From Sinohyriopsis cumingii (Eukaryota; Mollusca; Bivalvia; Unionida; Unionidae), in the NCBI GenBank assembly GCA_028554795.2, contig CM068838.1, forward strand, positions 93,606,974 to 93,670,973: a DNA stretch of 64,000 nt. The letters run 5' to 3'. A program made the translations under genes and the position numbers. The notes beneath the pieces are model-generated. The model searched no databases. It saw only the letters and a program-made list of their open reading frames with translations, and was not told the DNA's origin. Within the stretch, counting starts at the first letter, position 1; the number at the start of each line of letters is the position of its first letter. Below, in pieces: positions 52,349 through 64,000 of this stretch.

Positions 52349-52559
52349 CAGATCAATGTGAAATGTTTCTATTTCTCTTTCTTTTATTAAAAACAGCAAC
52401 TCCATCTATTAGATCCTTGTGTACTATTTTAAATCTAACCTTGTTTTACAGCAATTCTATTTTTCTAGAATCGTTCTTATTCCTGCATTTGCCAGTATTT
52501 ATGTTTAGTTTTAATTTCAATTTCAAAGTTTTTCTGCCTGATTTCGTACTAACGTAGTT

Positions 52560-53126
52560 ACATATTTTATCTCAGTGATAAAGGTTGAATTGTATTTATT
52601 TTTGTTGTCGTTGTTTTAACAATTGGTGGTTTCGACCCTCGATGGAATTTAGTTTTTGAATGTGTTGTCTCGCTAGCTATGAAACAAAGTCAGCAATATG
52701 TATAGGTGTCCTTTCAATGTACATAGTAGAGGGTGAGGGAAGTTAGAAAGTAGAGAGAGGAGTGACATTATAAGCATTTCGAAACTTTAAATTATTAATT
52801 TTAAATTCACAGTTGAACAAAATATTCCAAATGGTATCAACAACGAGTGAACTTTGGTGCATTGTATATATTGCATATTGTAAAACGAAATAAATTTATG
52901 TTTCGTCATAATTTCAAAGGTTTTGTTGCGTGATTTCGCACTACCGTAGTTAAGGTAATTATCTCAGTAATAAAGGTTGAATTGTATTTATTTCTCTATG
53001 TTGAAATAATTAATATTTTCGACACTCGATGACATTTAGTTTTTGAAAGCGTAGTGGCTCGAGCCATGAGACAAAGTCAGCCATATTTATCGATGTGTTT
53101 ATAATATGTAAAGAGTAGAGGGAGAA

Positions 53127-53168
<42 letters not shown>

Positions 53169-53330
53169 TAGAGGGCAGAAGAGCGAGGGGTTACAGTATC
53201 AGCATTTTAAAACTTTAAAGTTATTAATGTTTTGATTCGCATGTTGAACAAAAAATCTTCCAACTTTGGTCAGCAGCGATTGAGATGTTCTGCTATGTAA
53301 TAAGTTATATATTGTGAAACTAGATATTTT
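52560..53330. repeat. Diverged tandem duplication of ~370 bp with (AG)n
   Basis: The block around 52,560-52,880 (ATAAAGGTTGAATTGTATTT, then TTTAGTTTTTGAA, then ATGAAACAAAGTCAGC) recurs around 52,960-53,300. The second copy contains an expanded AG tract at 53,128-53,168. No coding potential. Confidence 0.65.
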
Positions 53331-54011
53331 CACTCTCTCTCTCTGTCAAATCGCAAAACCCTCTCCGCGCACCACGAATCCATACATGTAATTATGGATT
53401 TCCAGAGCACTCTTGTACCTTCCATTGCCAGAATGTGCCTAAATAGTTTTTCAAATTAATGAGCAGCAAGATATGTATTTATTCTGCACCTTCAGTTTGC
53501 ATGGCGATTAAAGTATTTGTGATGTTGCTTATGAATAGTTTGGCTAACTGATATTGTTTAATGTAACATATATGAAAAACATTTCCCTCTTAGAGAATAA
53601 CATGGTGTTAATGTAATTGTGCAATTGAAGGATTTTTTAATGATCTTGTTAACTGTTTCCGTTGTACAGACTGCTCAATCATCTGGACATGCGGGGCAAA
53701 CAGAACTTAAGGAATAAATTGCATATAAACTAAAAAAATTACAAATACGATAAGATGAATCTTTCTCGTAAGGAAGGACTGAAACTAGCATTTAGGAAAA
53801 CGTGTGTAACACAATCGGCAATAACTATAATGATTGATATGATTGTATCAGCGTTTCGTTGTTTACCTGTGATATTTTTAGATTTATTTTCCCTTGGTCT
53901 CAGGACCAGAACAAATTCGCACATTGTGTACATTTAGACTCCTTTGTTTTAAAATGCACTGTTTACTACCTCTCGCACATTTCAGACATACATACATACA
54001 TACATACATAC

Positions 54012-54145
<134 letters not shown>

Positions 54146-55084
54146 TTCGGTATCAGACGCTAAATCCTATTTTCAAATGTTATTTAATTTCGTTTTGCAA
54201 CCAATATTAATCAATGCCCGATTTATCAATCATTTGTTTTTCAAATTATATTGTGATGCTCGGTAACACTGCTTGTTAAAAAAAATGCATTACCGTAGTT
54301 ATTCAAGAGGTTTTTTCACCAATAAATGTTTACCGTTTGTCACTGTGGATTGCAGATACACTGATTATTGTAAAGGTTACACATAACAAGTAGTCACGTA
54401 CGTTTAGTCGCTGACAGTTTATAGATGAGGAAACTTCAACCCATAACAAACGAAGCTTGAAATCAAGTAAGCGTCGGCAATAAGAGAAGCCCCCTAAAAT
54501 TGTTTTACGGTTAGATATAACTCATAAACTAGATACAAGCAATCAATACGATCTTATGTTACATTAAGAAAATTTGTATATTACTTGTCAATATTTACTT
54601 TTCGAGTTTACAAAAAAGTGTAATACTGTCTTGCATTAAACATCTGCGTTTTTGTCATATCATTGTAACAAAATATAAGGAAAACGTGTGATCTATTTGT
54701 AATTTACTATCATTTGTTTTCATTGGGGCGACAAAACAGTCCCCTTATAACCTATGCACACAGGTGCTCTTTGTAGATACATACACACACATTTGTTCGT
54801 TTTTGTTTTATGAATATATTTTAATGCGCTAAATTTGATTAATTTTTCCTGCGCTGCGCTTCTTAAGCATGCTAATATCTAGGTAGTTTCTACTTGTGCT
54901 GAGCTTGCATGTTTGTAGAGATGGAGATCAAAATATACAATATATGTACATTTCATAGTCCACTATTTCTTTTGGAATTGGAAACACATGATGATGACAC
55001 CAATTAATTTGGTTGAAAAGATCGATTCAGTTTAATGACTTTCCATGCTAGAAAGGTTTGTCTGTGCTGTTATAGTTAAATTAT

Positions 55085-55925
55085 ACTCGTCATATATCTG
55101 TTTCTACAAAGATGTTAGGTATACCTGTAAGTAGAAATGTGTAAGATATACCTGTAAATACAAAGATGTTAGATATACCTGTAAATATAAATATGTAAGA
55201 TATACCTATAAATACAAAGATGTAAAAATGCATATAAATACAAAGATGTAAGATACACCTATAAGTACAAAGATGTAATATATACCTGCACATATAAGGA
55301 TGTAATATATATCTGTAAGAAAAAAGATGTAAGACGTGGCTCTAAGTAAAATGATGTAAGATATAACTATGGGTGCAAAGATGTGATATATTGTAAGTAC
55401 AAAGATGTAAGATAGTCACATGCACGATGTAAGATATACCTGTAAGTACAAATATGTAGGATATACCTGTAAATACAAAGATGTTAGACATACCTGTAAA
55501 TATAAATATGTAAGATATACCTATAAATACAAAGATGTAAGATATACCTATGAGTACAAAGATGTAATATATACATGTAAATATAAAGATGTAAGATATA
55601 CCTGTAAAAAAAGACGTAAGACATAGCTCTAAGTAAAGTGATGTAAGATATACCTATAGGTCCAAACATGTGAGATATAAATGTTAGTACAAACAAATAC
55701 GATATAAGTACAAAGATGTAAGCTGTAAGACAGTCACATGCACGATGTAATATATACATGTAAGTACAAATATGTGGAATATACATAAAAACAAAAATGT
55801 AAGATGTACCTGCAAGTACAGATATGTAAAACACATACATGCAATATTAAAGATATATATATATAGGTACAAAGATTCAATATGCACTAGTAAATACCAA
55901 GGTGTAAGATATACATACAAGTAAG
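55085..55925. repeat. 27-bp minisatellite, ~30 copies
   Basis: Unit like GATATACCTGTAAATACAAA followed by GATGTTA, 27 bp, with variants throughout. Since 27 is a multiple of three, parts stay open as a nine-residue repeat (YTCKYKDVR). No start context or flanking gene supports translation. Confidence 0.9.
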
Positions 55926-56467
55926 TGATAACTGCAAACTATTTGTTTTCTATCACATGAACTTGCTCAGATGTCATCTTGTTGGAAATAAATTGCAACA
56001 TTCCTGCACAGATTACAGGCACACATTCGGATGAAAATATATGCTGAACATACATTTAGAAGCAATGCATCTTGATTGTCTGCAAGTGTGTGTTACGTTC
56101 ATTCAGTAAATACATGCTTTGTTATTAGAGCATGCAGTGAACGGAAAGCATATTGTCCCAACCATTAATGTTCCTATCTACGAAAATCAGTGGACAGAGC
56201 GATATATCGAAATGCTTTGTGAACTTTATTATCGTATTTGTTTCTTTACCACTGTTTGAATTATATAAGGTTATTACGGTTTCAATAATCGCCTATTTGC
56301 TTTCTCAATTTATCAATGAGATTTCAGAGACATAGGCCTAGTGTTCAGATAAGCTAAGTATGTTTAAAGGAACATAATCATGAAATGCCAAGATGCAAAT
56401 GATAGGGGGTACTTTTTCGAATTAGAGGCATTTAAGTCTGGAACGAAATTTCAGACATGCAGTTGTG

Positions 56468-56622
56468 AACTTAGATTAATTTTCTACTATGTGAAACGTC
56501 ATTGTCACAGTTGCTGACTTAGGTCAATTTTTTACTATGTGAAACGTCATTGTCACAGTTGCTGACTTAGGTCAATTTGTTACTGTGTGAAAAGTCAATG
56601 TCACAGTTGCTGACTTAGGTCA
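56468..56622. repeat. 48-bp tandem repeat, three copies
   Basis: GACTTAGGTCAATTTTTTAC followed by TATGTGAAACGTCATTGTCA and CAGTTGCT, repeated three times with few changes. Flanks are unique. Confidence 0.9.
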
Positions 56623-56639
56623 ATGGTCATATATTCATT

Positions 56640-57770
56640 TGCACGAATACTTCATAGATGTTATATCTCCTAAAGTTTAGGCATGAGAAGTTGATTTCAT
56701 TTTTAATGTGTGTATAAACTGCACATGAGCACGGTACGTAATGTGAGTCACCCAAACAGTAAGTAACCTTTCTTAAAACAATCGATCTGTATTACACATT
56801 TGCTCAGCTCTTGTTACGTACAATATAGTATATTATTTTTAGCCATCCTGCAATATCCATATCAGTCGCGACTATTTGATCTGAATATTTTGAACACCAA
56901 GCTGAACTGCTAGACCATCTTGCTGTAATTAATTGTTCGATCTCAAAAATAGTCTCGATCATATTTTCTTGGTTCATTATAAAGTAAATGTATTTCTTTA
57001 AGAAAACATTTTATCGAGGCCAATTTGACAACGTGTTGGTGTACCGTGTAAACGTATTGTGATGAGTCCATGCGGGATTTGTCTGAGCGTATGCGAAAAA
57101 GTACGAAACTTATTTATATTTATGTCTGATGAATATTCCGTATTGTATGCGTGTCAACACCGTTAAGAATAATCAACAAAATACAGTTGTATCCGATCAC
57201 CTTGGGGGATTTTAGTGTACGTCTGTGTACCATAAATGACATCTGTGTTTTATGTATGCCTCGTGAAATACTTCCAGATTGAATTGTTTGTTTGTGAACC
57301 ATGACATCATCGTAAACCACAAGATTATTCACACGTACACCCCCTTCCATCAAAATCTTTGATGAACGGCGCTTCAGTGATGTCAGTGATAAATTAAATA
57401 ACACCTATATCGCCCGCGGTATCATTGAATGCCTTAAGAACATTATAGTACGGTCGGGAATCCACAGACAGTGCCACTAAATAACTTATTTCCAATTTGA
57501 GCTACCTCATTATAAGACGGAGCAACAACTGCGTTTTACCATGCCCAAATTTGAACAAATATAGTTAACATTGGATCATTCTTGACCAGTGCTGGCTTGC
57601 GCGTGTATGAAAGGTCAGTCTCATTCATATTGCACGAATACTGTATTATTTATAATCATGAGTTTATATTGTGCTTGATGCAAGACGGTCGCGGATACAA
57701 CCGGGTAAAAGCAACAACGTCGTAAAGGCGATCACTTACCAGCAAGTATGCCAAATGTGGCTCTAAAAAA
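56640..57770. other. Intergenic DNA
   Basis: AT-rich, with a minus-strand open stretch at 57,120-57,404 that is not recognised. No signals seen. Confidence 0.45.
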
Positions 57771-57819
57771 AAATTGTGAGAAGCTTCACAGTCAATGGCG
57801 GCGATATTGCTGAGACACT

Positions 57820-58079
57820 CGTAAAATTACCAGGTACGCCATAGGCTAAGGACCCAGGGGAAAAGCATCTTCCAGGATATAAGTATTGCGGTCATGGAAC
57901 ACGAATTGATATTAGACTTGACGAAAGAATGTCAACCAAAAGCAAATGGATTTCCAGTAAATGCGGTTAATTATGCGTGCCATACTCATGATGTCGCGTA
58001 TAAAAATAAAGATCTGTATCAACGTCATATCAAGCTGATTCACATGTTGAAATCTATAAACAAAATAACATATTCGTGA
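57820..58079 (+). pseudogene. Parvovirus-type phospholipase A2 domain remnant
   Basis: One frame reads DIAETLVKLPG, then HLPGYKYCGHGTRIDIRL, where YCGxGT is the calcium loop of the VP1u-like phospholipase A2. The catalytic half, VNAVNYACHTHDVAYKNKDL with the ACxxHDxxY motif, is in another frame (57,894 on). A stop follows LPGTP. Such domains are known in parvovirus VP1 and in invertebrate Polinton-like elements. Frame changes show it is not functional. Confidence 0.65.
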
Positions 58080-58599
58080 ATCACTCGCAAACTTGTTGCT
58101 AAGATCAGGGATGAGTGGTAAGTTAGCCGTGGGTGCAGGTAAGTAATTGTCAACTAGTTAGTAATAATGGAGTAGATTTATTGTAGTCTAAGATGAAACC
58201 TGAAGGGCACAACAGCCATTAGCAAACTCTCCATGCAGCAGTTGTCACACCTTCAGTTTCCGCAGATTGGTTGCCTTAATAATCAATATGGCAAATGTAT
58301 TTGCAACGTACCAAAACTATCGAGTATGGAAGGTTTGATGTCAGCACGTCGAACGAAGATCTTGACGCACATATCATGATTTTGTCAAAATGCCGCCATT
58401 GGCACATCACGTAAACTGCACACATACAAATACGCGTTGACAGTCCTTGATATTGCAAGTAGATAATCAGAGGAGGATGCGGTATGGACTAATACAACAA
58501 CTGAAGTCTCAGCCGCGTTTTAACGATATTATTTACGTGGTGGCCTGCAATGACCACAGCTATCATTGGTTGATCCTGGCAAAGAATTTCTCTGTGTAG

Positions 58600-59050
58600 T
58601 AAGATTGCTGAGGCGACACCATAACGCTAAGATCAGACGTGTACACATCGCGGTACATCGTGCTAAGTTAATCGTTGAATGATTTAATTTAACACTTGCT
58701 CAGCCATTGTCTGGACATCTGTACGCACAGGAATTACTGACCATGGTCAGATCTCATGAATGGGCTACCAGACTACCTCATGTGAAAACCGCTCTCAACA
58801 GTGAAGTCACTCGTGAAATTCCTATAAAACCCATCGATGTGATCCTGAAAAAACACATCCTGAGTATAAGAATCTGTTGAACTTGAGGGTGATGCAAGCT
58901 ACTGATCTCGTCTGGACTGTAAACACACATGAAATTTCGAGGATGGCAAAATCAATTGGCAGGCCTTCAATTTACAGACTAGATTCAACAGCTCCTCAAC
59001 GTGGATTTTGTCCGTGGACGATTACAGGTAATTCCTGAATATATACAATT
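58600..59050 (+). pseudogene. Polinton-like integrase remnant (C-terminal half)
   Basis: Reads RRHHNAKIRRVHIAVHRAKL, then IVE followed by TGA then FNLTLAQPLSGHLYAQELL, WATRLPHVKTALNSEVTREI, then after a shift VMQATDLVWTVNTHEISRMA and PSIYRLDSTAPQRGF. The E of IVE is the last catalytic residue of the DDE core and the ATD-x-x-W segment belongs to the C-terminal domain of this integrase family. Several stops and shifts. Confidence 0.6.
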
Positions 59051-59884
59051 ACCACCAGTTTGGATTCGCTCTAGGAAAGAAAGAAAGATCGGAGGTTGTT
59101 ACTCGAGGGAGTTCGCTCCCCTAAGTCTGTTAAATTCAAGACATGTCATTGCGAAGTTTTCGCGTGTGGCCGAGACAATTATCAATTATGCGCACGGTAA
59201 GTTGTCATACTTAATTAGAAAATGTTGCCACAACATTATTATGTTACAGCAGGGGCAGTGATCGTGTTGTCGTTGTTTCCGAGTCATGATAAATTAAACA
59301 TCAAAATCAAACTGACTCATTTTGTGTTCTTGCGCATAACCAGCTAATTGTTTGTTTAACGTGGATAGACGCACCAGTCGTTGGCGGAGCCAATAACGTC
59401 TTTACAATCACTCGACGATTGTTGTGACAGAGCCCGCTCAATAAACTGCGGAAATTTGAACACTTTCAATCAGAGCTAGCTTTCCTTGTGTATCCGTTCC
59501 TGGAATCGTGACTTAACTATTTTGTCTACCTGTATCATCTGAACAATAACACAGTAGAACCGGCAGAGATGGAAATCGTTCCCGTTAAAGCTCAAATAGT
59601 CTACGTTGAGGGGAATAATTAAGGTGAATAGTCTATTGGCGACTCTACAACGTCAAATTGAAATTCGTTAAGCATCGACAACAGGTTTATTGACGAATAT
59701 GCCATTATTGAAGACCATGAAGTAAATGAACTACAGCTAATCACAATCGTAGTAGTTAACGACCGTGACAGTATTTGTACCGTCGTGTAAAAACGCATTT
59801 ATTGACATCAGTACACCACGCGACGCCGTATTTACAGTTCTGCTGGGCCCATAATTAGCCTTGTACAACGGCGTTTATTATCAG

Positions 59885-60040
59885 ATATATATTTGGCCGG
59901 TGTTCGACGAGGCAGTGCTGGACAAAAACGTTGCGTGAACTGTGGAGTGTGCATTAACGTGAAAACATTAGTATGTGTATCTTGTGGAGGCAAAAAATAC
60001 CGAATGCTGATAAGATATATTGAAATAACAAACGCCTCAT
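59885..60040 (+). pseudogene. Small zinc-ribbon protein remnant, second copy
   Basis: Reads LAGVRRGSAGQKRCVNCGV and then VCVSCGGKKYRMLIRY. Four Cys in the same pattern as 1,126-1,239. Its start is not defined. Confidence 0.6.
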
Positions 60041-60119
60041 AAGAAAATAAAATAAACGACGCCAAAGAATATCTCGACAGATACATTAAAGATTGCAATT
60101 AAGAAAAGTTAATAATATA

Positions 60120-60300
60120 ATGGGACACGTTGAAAACAAATATTTATCTAGATGAATTTAAGAAGCATATTTACTCTTGATGGAGCGAATAGAGCTGGTG
60201 TTATCAGTTATTGTCGACTAAACAACCTTTTGGGTATGTCATTGATAGTGATTATATGCGAGTTTGTATCGAAACAATATCTCCCACATATTTGTTTATG
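60120..60300 (+). pseudogene. HNH-type gene fragment, second copy
   Basis: Begins with ATGGGACACGTTGAAA about the same distance after the zinc ribbon as in the left copy and reads short pieces (NLRSIFTLDGANRAGV) reminiscent of the NUMOD/HNH start, then decays. Confidence 0.35.
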
Positions 60301-60309
60301 ACTGCTTCC

Positions 60310-62380
60310 ATGTTGTGATAGGTGACCGTCTTGTTACTGATCATTTTAGTTCCCATAAGCGAGATACTATATTTTAACAAACGTGAAAGCCAAAACCAAG
60401 AGGGAGAACAGCGGACGAGGAAAAGCAAGGAAACACCAAACAAAAAAAAGAACAACACAACTACAGATTAAAACTAGTATTATTGATATAGGAAAAGCAC
60501 AAGAATTAAATTAATCACAGTTGCTGGAAAGTATATTAATAGTAAGTCAGATTTTGTATAGAACATAGAAAATTCTATATATAACTCGGCCACATCAAAG
60601 CTGTTTAATAAAAAGAAATAATTCAGTATACACAGTAATGTAACGTAATTGTATTAAACTACAAATATATATCCGATAAAGCCCTACGTTCTGCTTGCAA
60701 TGTAGGAATTCACATGACGTATTATTGACCTTAAAGTAGCGTGTTATATTATACATGTACACGCCTACATATATACTGGTGCATTATGCGATGGGAGATG
60801 GGAGACTTCGCAGCTGATAGCTGAACCATTCAAACAATCCTCTCCGCGCGAAGTGTGTTTTAAATCCCTTATAAAATCAGCCAGTATCAGTACATATTTA
60901 CAGTCTTATAAGCTGTACAGGCCAATGAATAAGATTATAACTGCCACTGTAGTACGCTCAACAAACGACAAGTTCTACTCATACTAACTGTCAAGCAGAT
61001 GAAATGTAAATAGTCCCACGAGTATGTTTCAAATGCACGGATATTGACAGACCATTGTTTGAGAATAGCGCAATGCATGCAATGCACAATCGCCCAGAAA
61101 GTTTCTATTGAAGTCAACAAAAAACAAAAGAAAAAAAAGAAACAGAGTGTATGATGAGCAAGCAATGTTACCGTGACAGTAATTTTCAAATTGAGGTCAG
61201 AATGAACAGCAACCAGTACCAGTAATTTCCTATTGAAGCCAAAACAGACCAGAGTGAGCGAACATCAGCAATGTACACGTGACAGTATTTTTGCAATTGA
61301 GTTCAAAATAAACAGTAACCAGTAGCAGTAATTTTCCATTCAGCTTATAATGGTGTTAATGCGTACATTAATATTGATCAGTACATATCCTTTTGCCATT
61401 TGTTTAGGCTTGGATTACAAAATGACACCTTGATGGGTGGTCCTCTCAAGATCGACGCCACCTTTTTCGGGGTCGGTCGCTTCATTTCTGCTACTATTTA
61501 CAATTCGCCAACTTCATAGAATATTCCTTGTTAATGTGACTACTACGAGTACTTAATAGAACTGTCTTTCGTACAATTTTTTGAATGTGACTACTATAAG
61601 AGTACTTCATAGAAAACTCTTTAATGGCAGTGTTTTATTAATTTGATTACTAGATGAGTATTTCAAAGAATAGTCGTTACTGGCAGTTCTTTTATAGTGA
61701 CTAAAATATGTGTACTTCGTGTAATAGTCTTTGCTGGCAGTGTTTCTTTTTATTAATGTGATTGGAGTACATCATAGCATGAGCACGTTCGAATCTTCAT
61801 TGAGTCAGTCTTTTTCAAAGGCAAATACAAAACAGAGACAAGACAAATAAATAAAACAGACAAACGGTTATGTTTGCAAAACAATACATGACTGTCCCAA
61901 CAGGAATTAAACCTTTAAATTTGTTATGCTTCAACTAGTTTGTTTTTAGTGTTGCCTTGCAACCAATAAATAAATCACAGGAAAATATAAGCTGCGGCCA
62001 ATCCATATTCATAATGAAAAGTAATTGGATCCCGCAAAAAAGTCCAATTGCAAATCTAGGAGCCTTTCTCAGCTCAGTGGTTATCTGCCATGTTAATGGC
62101 TTGTCATGTTGTAGCCGTCTCAAGACCCAAAACCTTCTCAACTTCAGAATGAGCAAACAACACTGAACATCTATTTGACGGACACGTGGTCTGCAAAACT
62201 CATTAAATGTTCTTTATGCTGTGCAAATAGGTCGCCATTTTCAAAGATAATATGGCACAATAATGGACGTACAAAGAAAACGAGGAAAGAATACAATTAA
62301 TAACTCTATATATGGTGACAACGAGAGGTAGGAAATACAGACGCAGTTGTTTATACTGAACATATAAAACATAATGTTCG
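60310..62380. other. Intergenic DNA
   Basis: AT-rich with no recognised gene. Short diverged repeats near 61,500-61,760 (AGTACTTCATAGAA, GGCAGTGTTTTTATTAA) recur 3-4 times. Confidence 0.5.
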
Positions 62381-62383
62381 TGA

Positions 62384-62580
62384 TCAAACGTTGTCATGTC
62401 TCCGAATAGCGCGGATGTAGAAAGGTTTAGGTCCATGAGTGCCACCGAAAGTCCCGTCCACATCTTTAATATCAAGTATCTGTCCTTCTGGTGGCATCAG
62501 CTCAAAACGCTGGACAACAGCGCTGATGAAAAGAAGTAGTTCCATTCTTGCCAAAGACTCCCCCAGACAGCTTCTTCTCC
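62384..62580 (-). pseudogene. P450 exon 4 (copy E), heme loop intact
   Basis: After a TTTCTAG acceptor, reads [20 protein letters not shown], then [14 protein letters not shown] and [16 protein letters not shown] to TGA. Together with FFTG at the end of exon 3 this gives F-F-T-G-R-R-S-C-L-G, a full heme-binding motif. Listed as part of a pseudogene because exon 3 of the same copy has a frameshift and a K-helix change. Confidence 0.82.
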
Positions 62581-63044
62581 CTAGAAATTTAAAAGGCTTA
62601 TTGGTAAAATGCATGCTGTTCAACGCAAAAACGTTAATGCAGACAGCGTAGAACCAGCAAAAACGACTAAAGCATTTTGCAGCGAAACTTTCAACACATG
62701 CAAATAAAGATACACAACAAAGTGAAGATTCCTGCAATATAAATATGCCCTTTAAAAACAGAGTTTTCTCAAACTAGATATCAAGTTCTTTATTTTACCT
62801 TGAGTATTATTTAAGAGATATAAAAGTTTATGCCCATGATTGGTAAAGGTCGTTATTTTGACCATTTGAAAAGATCGATTTGTTATCGTTCTGCAGATAT
62901 GATTAGTTATGTTTGTAATAGTATTAGAATTAATTTTAATTGCAAAAAAAATAATATAGGCCTTTCGATATTTTATCAAACAGTTCAATGAAATGACTCA
63001 AAATAGGATGATTCAGACCTTTCATAATATCAATCATGCCTTAC

Positions 63045-63486
63045 CAGTGAAGAACGGAATAAACTCATCTGGTTTTAACAGAGTTCCCTTGTCACGGACG
63101 AACCTCTCAGGTCTGAAGTTCTCGGGGTCACCCCAAACTTTAGGGTCCGACAAAACCGAGTGTATGTCTGGAAAAAGTTGCATTCCTTTGGGAATGTGGT
63201 AACCCCGAAAGGAAACATCCGTCACAGGAGCATGTGGAAAGCTTAAAAAAAACAACGCTGCTCATTTGCAACACTTCCATTATGAAAGCCTCGGTGTAAA
63301 CCAGGTTCTGTTTATCCTGCATTGATGGGAGTCTTTCCGTTCCAATGCTTGTTTTGATTTCCTCAAAGATCCGACTTTGTATATCGGGTCTTGATGCAAG
63401 GTAGAATGAAGCCCATGTTAATGTGGTTGATGTAGTATCCGTTCCCGCAATAAATAGATCCATTACGATAGCCGCTAAATATTCCT
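63045..63486 (-). pseudogene. P450 exon 3 (copy E), frameshift and ExxR change
   Basis: Reads EYLAAIVMDLFIAGTDTTST (I-helix), TEAFIMEVLQMSS, where the invariant Arg of E-x-x-R is Gln, then a one-base shift in an A8 run near 63,245, then HAPVTDVSFRGYHIPKG, WGDPENFRPERF and FFTG before GTAAGG. The K-helix Arg is needed for heme-pocket structure, so this copy is probably inactive. Confidence 0.82.
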
Positions 63487-63512
63487 CTGAAAGACAAAAA
63501 AAGAAAGAAATG

Positions 63513-63514
<2 letters not shown>

Positions 63515-63561
<47 letters not shown>

Positions 63562-64000
63562 GACTTTGTGTAGTGCCTAATCTTTAGAAGCTCTAAGCGC
63601 TTTACAACTTTTGACAACACCTATAAGATAAGAAACATAATAATATTATTACAAAAACAAACAACATGAAATTAGAAAAACATTTAAAAAAAATAAAAAT
63701 CATGCTGAGAATATTTCAGGTAGGAAACATTATTAGGTCTTTAAGTTTGCTCTTGCTGTCGAAATAAGTAAGTTTTGAGAGCCCTCTTGAATGTGATCAC
63801 TGTGTCTTTGTGTCTAAGTTCAGTGGGCAATTCATTCCACGTTGCTGGGCCCTGGTATGCAAAAGAACGCTGTCCATATGACTTTGTGTTCATGCTTGGA
63901 ATAATGAGTATACGATTGTCAGAAAAGGAGCGTAAGTATCTCGCTGGTGTGTACACATGAGTGAGGTCAGATAGGTATGTTGGGCTAGAGTCCGACAGTG
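63515..64000 (-). mobile_element. Non-LTR retrotransposon 3' end (CR1/L2-like)
   Basis: Minus strand reads ARYLRSFSDNRILIIPSMNT, KSYGQRSFAYQGPATWNELP and TELRHKDTVITFKRALKTYL, the usual C-terminus of CR1/L2-like ORF2, then the GCGCTTAGAGCTTCTAAAGA tail and ATT repeats (63,517-63,556). It continues beyond the window. Same family as 51,105-51,975. Confidence 0.85.

Larger units (their letters stand above)
57780..60300. mobile_element. Decayed Polinton-like element, right copy
   Basis: Plus-strand remnants of phospholipase A2, integrase, zinc ribbon and HNH occur in this order. The zinc-ribbon/HNH pair is collinear with 1,108-2,017 in the left copy. Limits are approximate and no TIRs were found. 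Confidence 0.6.

Noticed and set aside
55085..55925. CRISPR-like array
   Set aside because: The 27-bp units are contiguous and have no unique spacers; this is a minisatellite in animal DNA.

Overview
The window is animal genomic DNA, most likely from a lophotrochozoan such as a mollusc (inference from composition, long AT/AC microsatellites, spliced cytochrome P450 genes, CR1/L2-like LINEs and Polinton-type DNA transposons). No bacterial features, rRNA, tRNA or CRISPR array were recognised.

Layout. (1) 1-7,550: a heavily decayed Polinton-like element with remnants of a capsid protein, an adenain-type protease, a penton-like protein, a membrane protein, a small zinc-ribbon protein and an HNH endonuclease. 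(2) 7,730-8,820: intron of a P450 gene, rich in degenerate short repeats. (3) 8,936-28,976: a nearly complete 20,041-bp Polinton/Maverick with ~330-360 bp terminal inverted repeats (TIRs) and a perfect 6-bp target-site duplication (GTAAGT). It sits inside exon 2 of a CYP2-like P450 gene on the minus strand. (4) 29,000-50,750 and 62,380-63,490: further P450 exons, nearly all with visible lesions. (5) 57,780-60,300: a second, shorter decayed copy related to region 1, with phospholipase A2, integrase, zinc-ribbon and HNH remnants. (6) LINE tails at 51.1-52.0 kb and 63.5-64.0 kb, and several microsatellites and minisatellites.

Polinton gene set. It carries protein-primed DNA polymerase B, integrase with chromodomain, HerA/FtsK-like packaging ATPase, adenain-like protease, double-jelly-roll major capsid protein, penton-like minor capsid protein, a pVI-like protein, basic core-like proteins and a two-helix membrane protein. 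Accessory genes are a BIR (IAP-type) protein, two tandem F-box-like paralogues and a two-zinc-knuckle protein. Several core genes carry nonsense or frameshift lesions (PolB, integrase, MCP, protease, others), so this copy appears dead although its TIRs are still almost identical.

Most unusual signal. Five small genes at the two ends of the Polinton each have, 22-32 nt after the stop codon, a 16-nt hairpin equal or nearly equal to the metazoan replication-dependent histone mRNA 3' stem-loop (GGCCCTTTTCAGGGCC). It is followed by an ACCCA-like flank and, 13-14 nt on, a purine-rich AAAAGAG/AAAAGAAA block resembling the U7-binding histone downstream element. Several central genes instead have AATAAA/ATTAAA signals. 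The right-end divergent gene pair also has a histone-like promoter layout (two CCAAT boxes, a CRE, two TATA boxes). The inference is that the terminal genes make non-polyadenylated, S-phase-coupled mRNAs through the host SLBP/U7 pathway.
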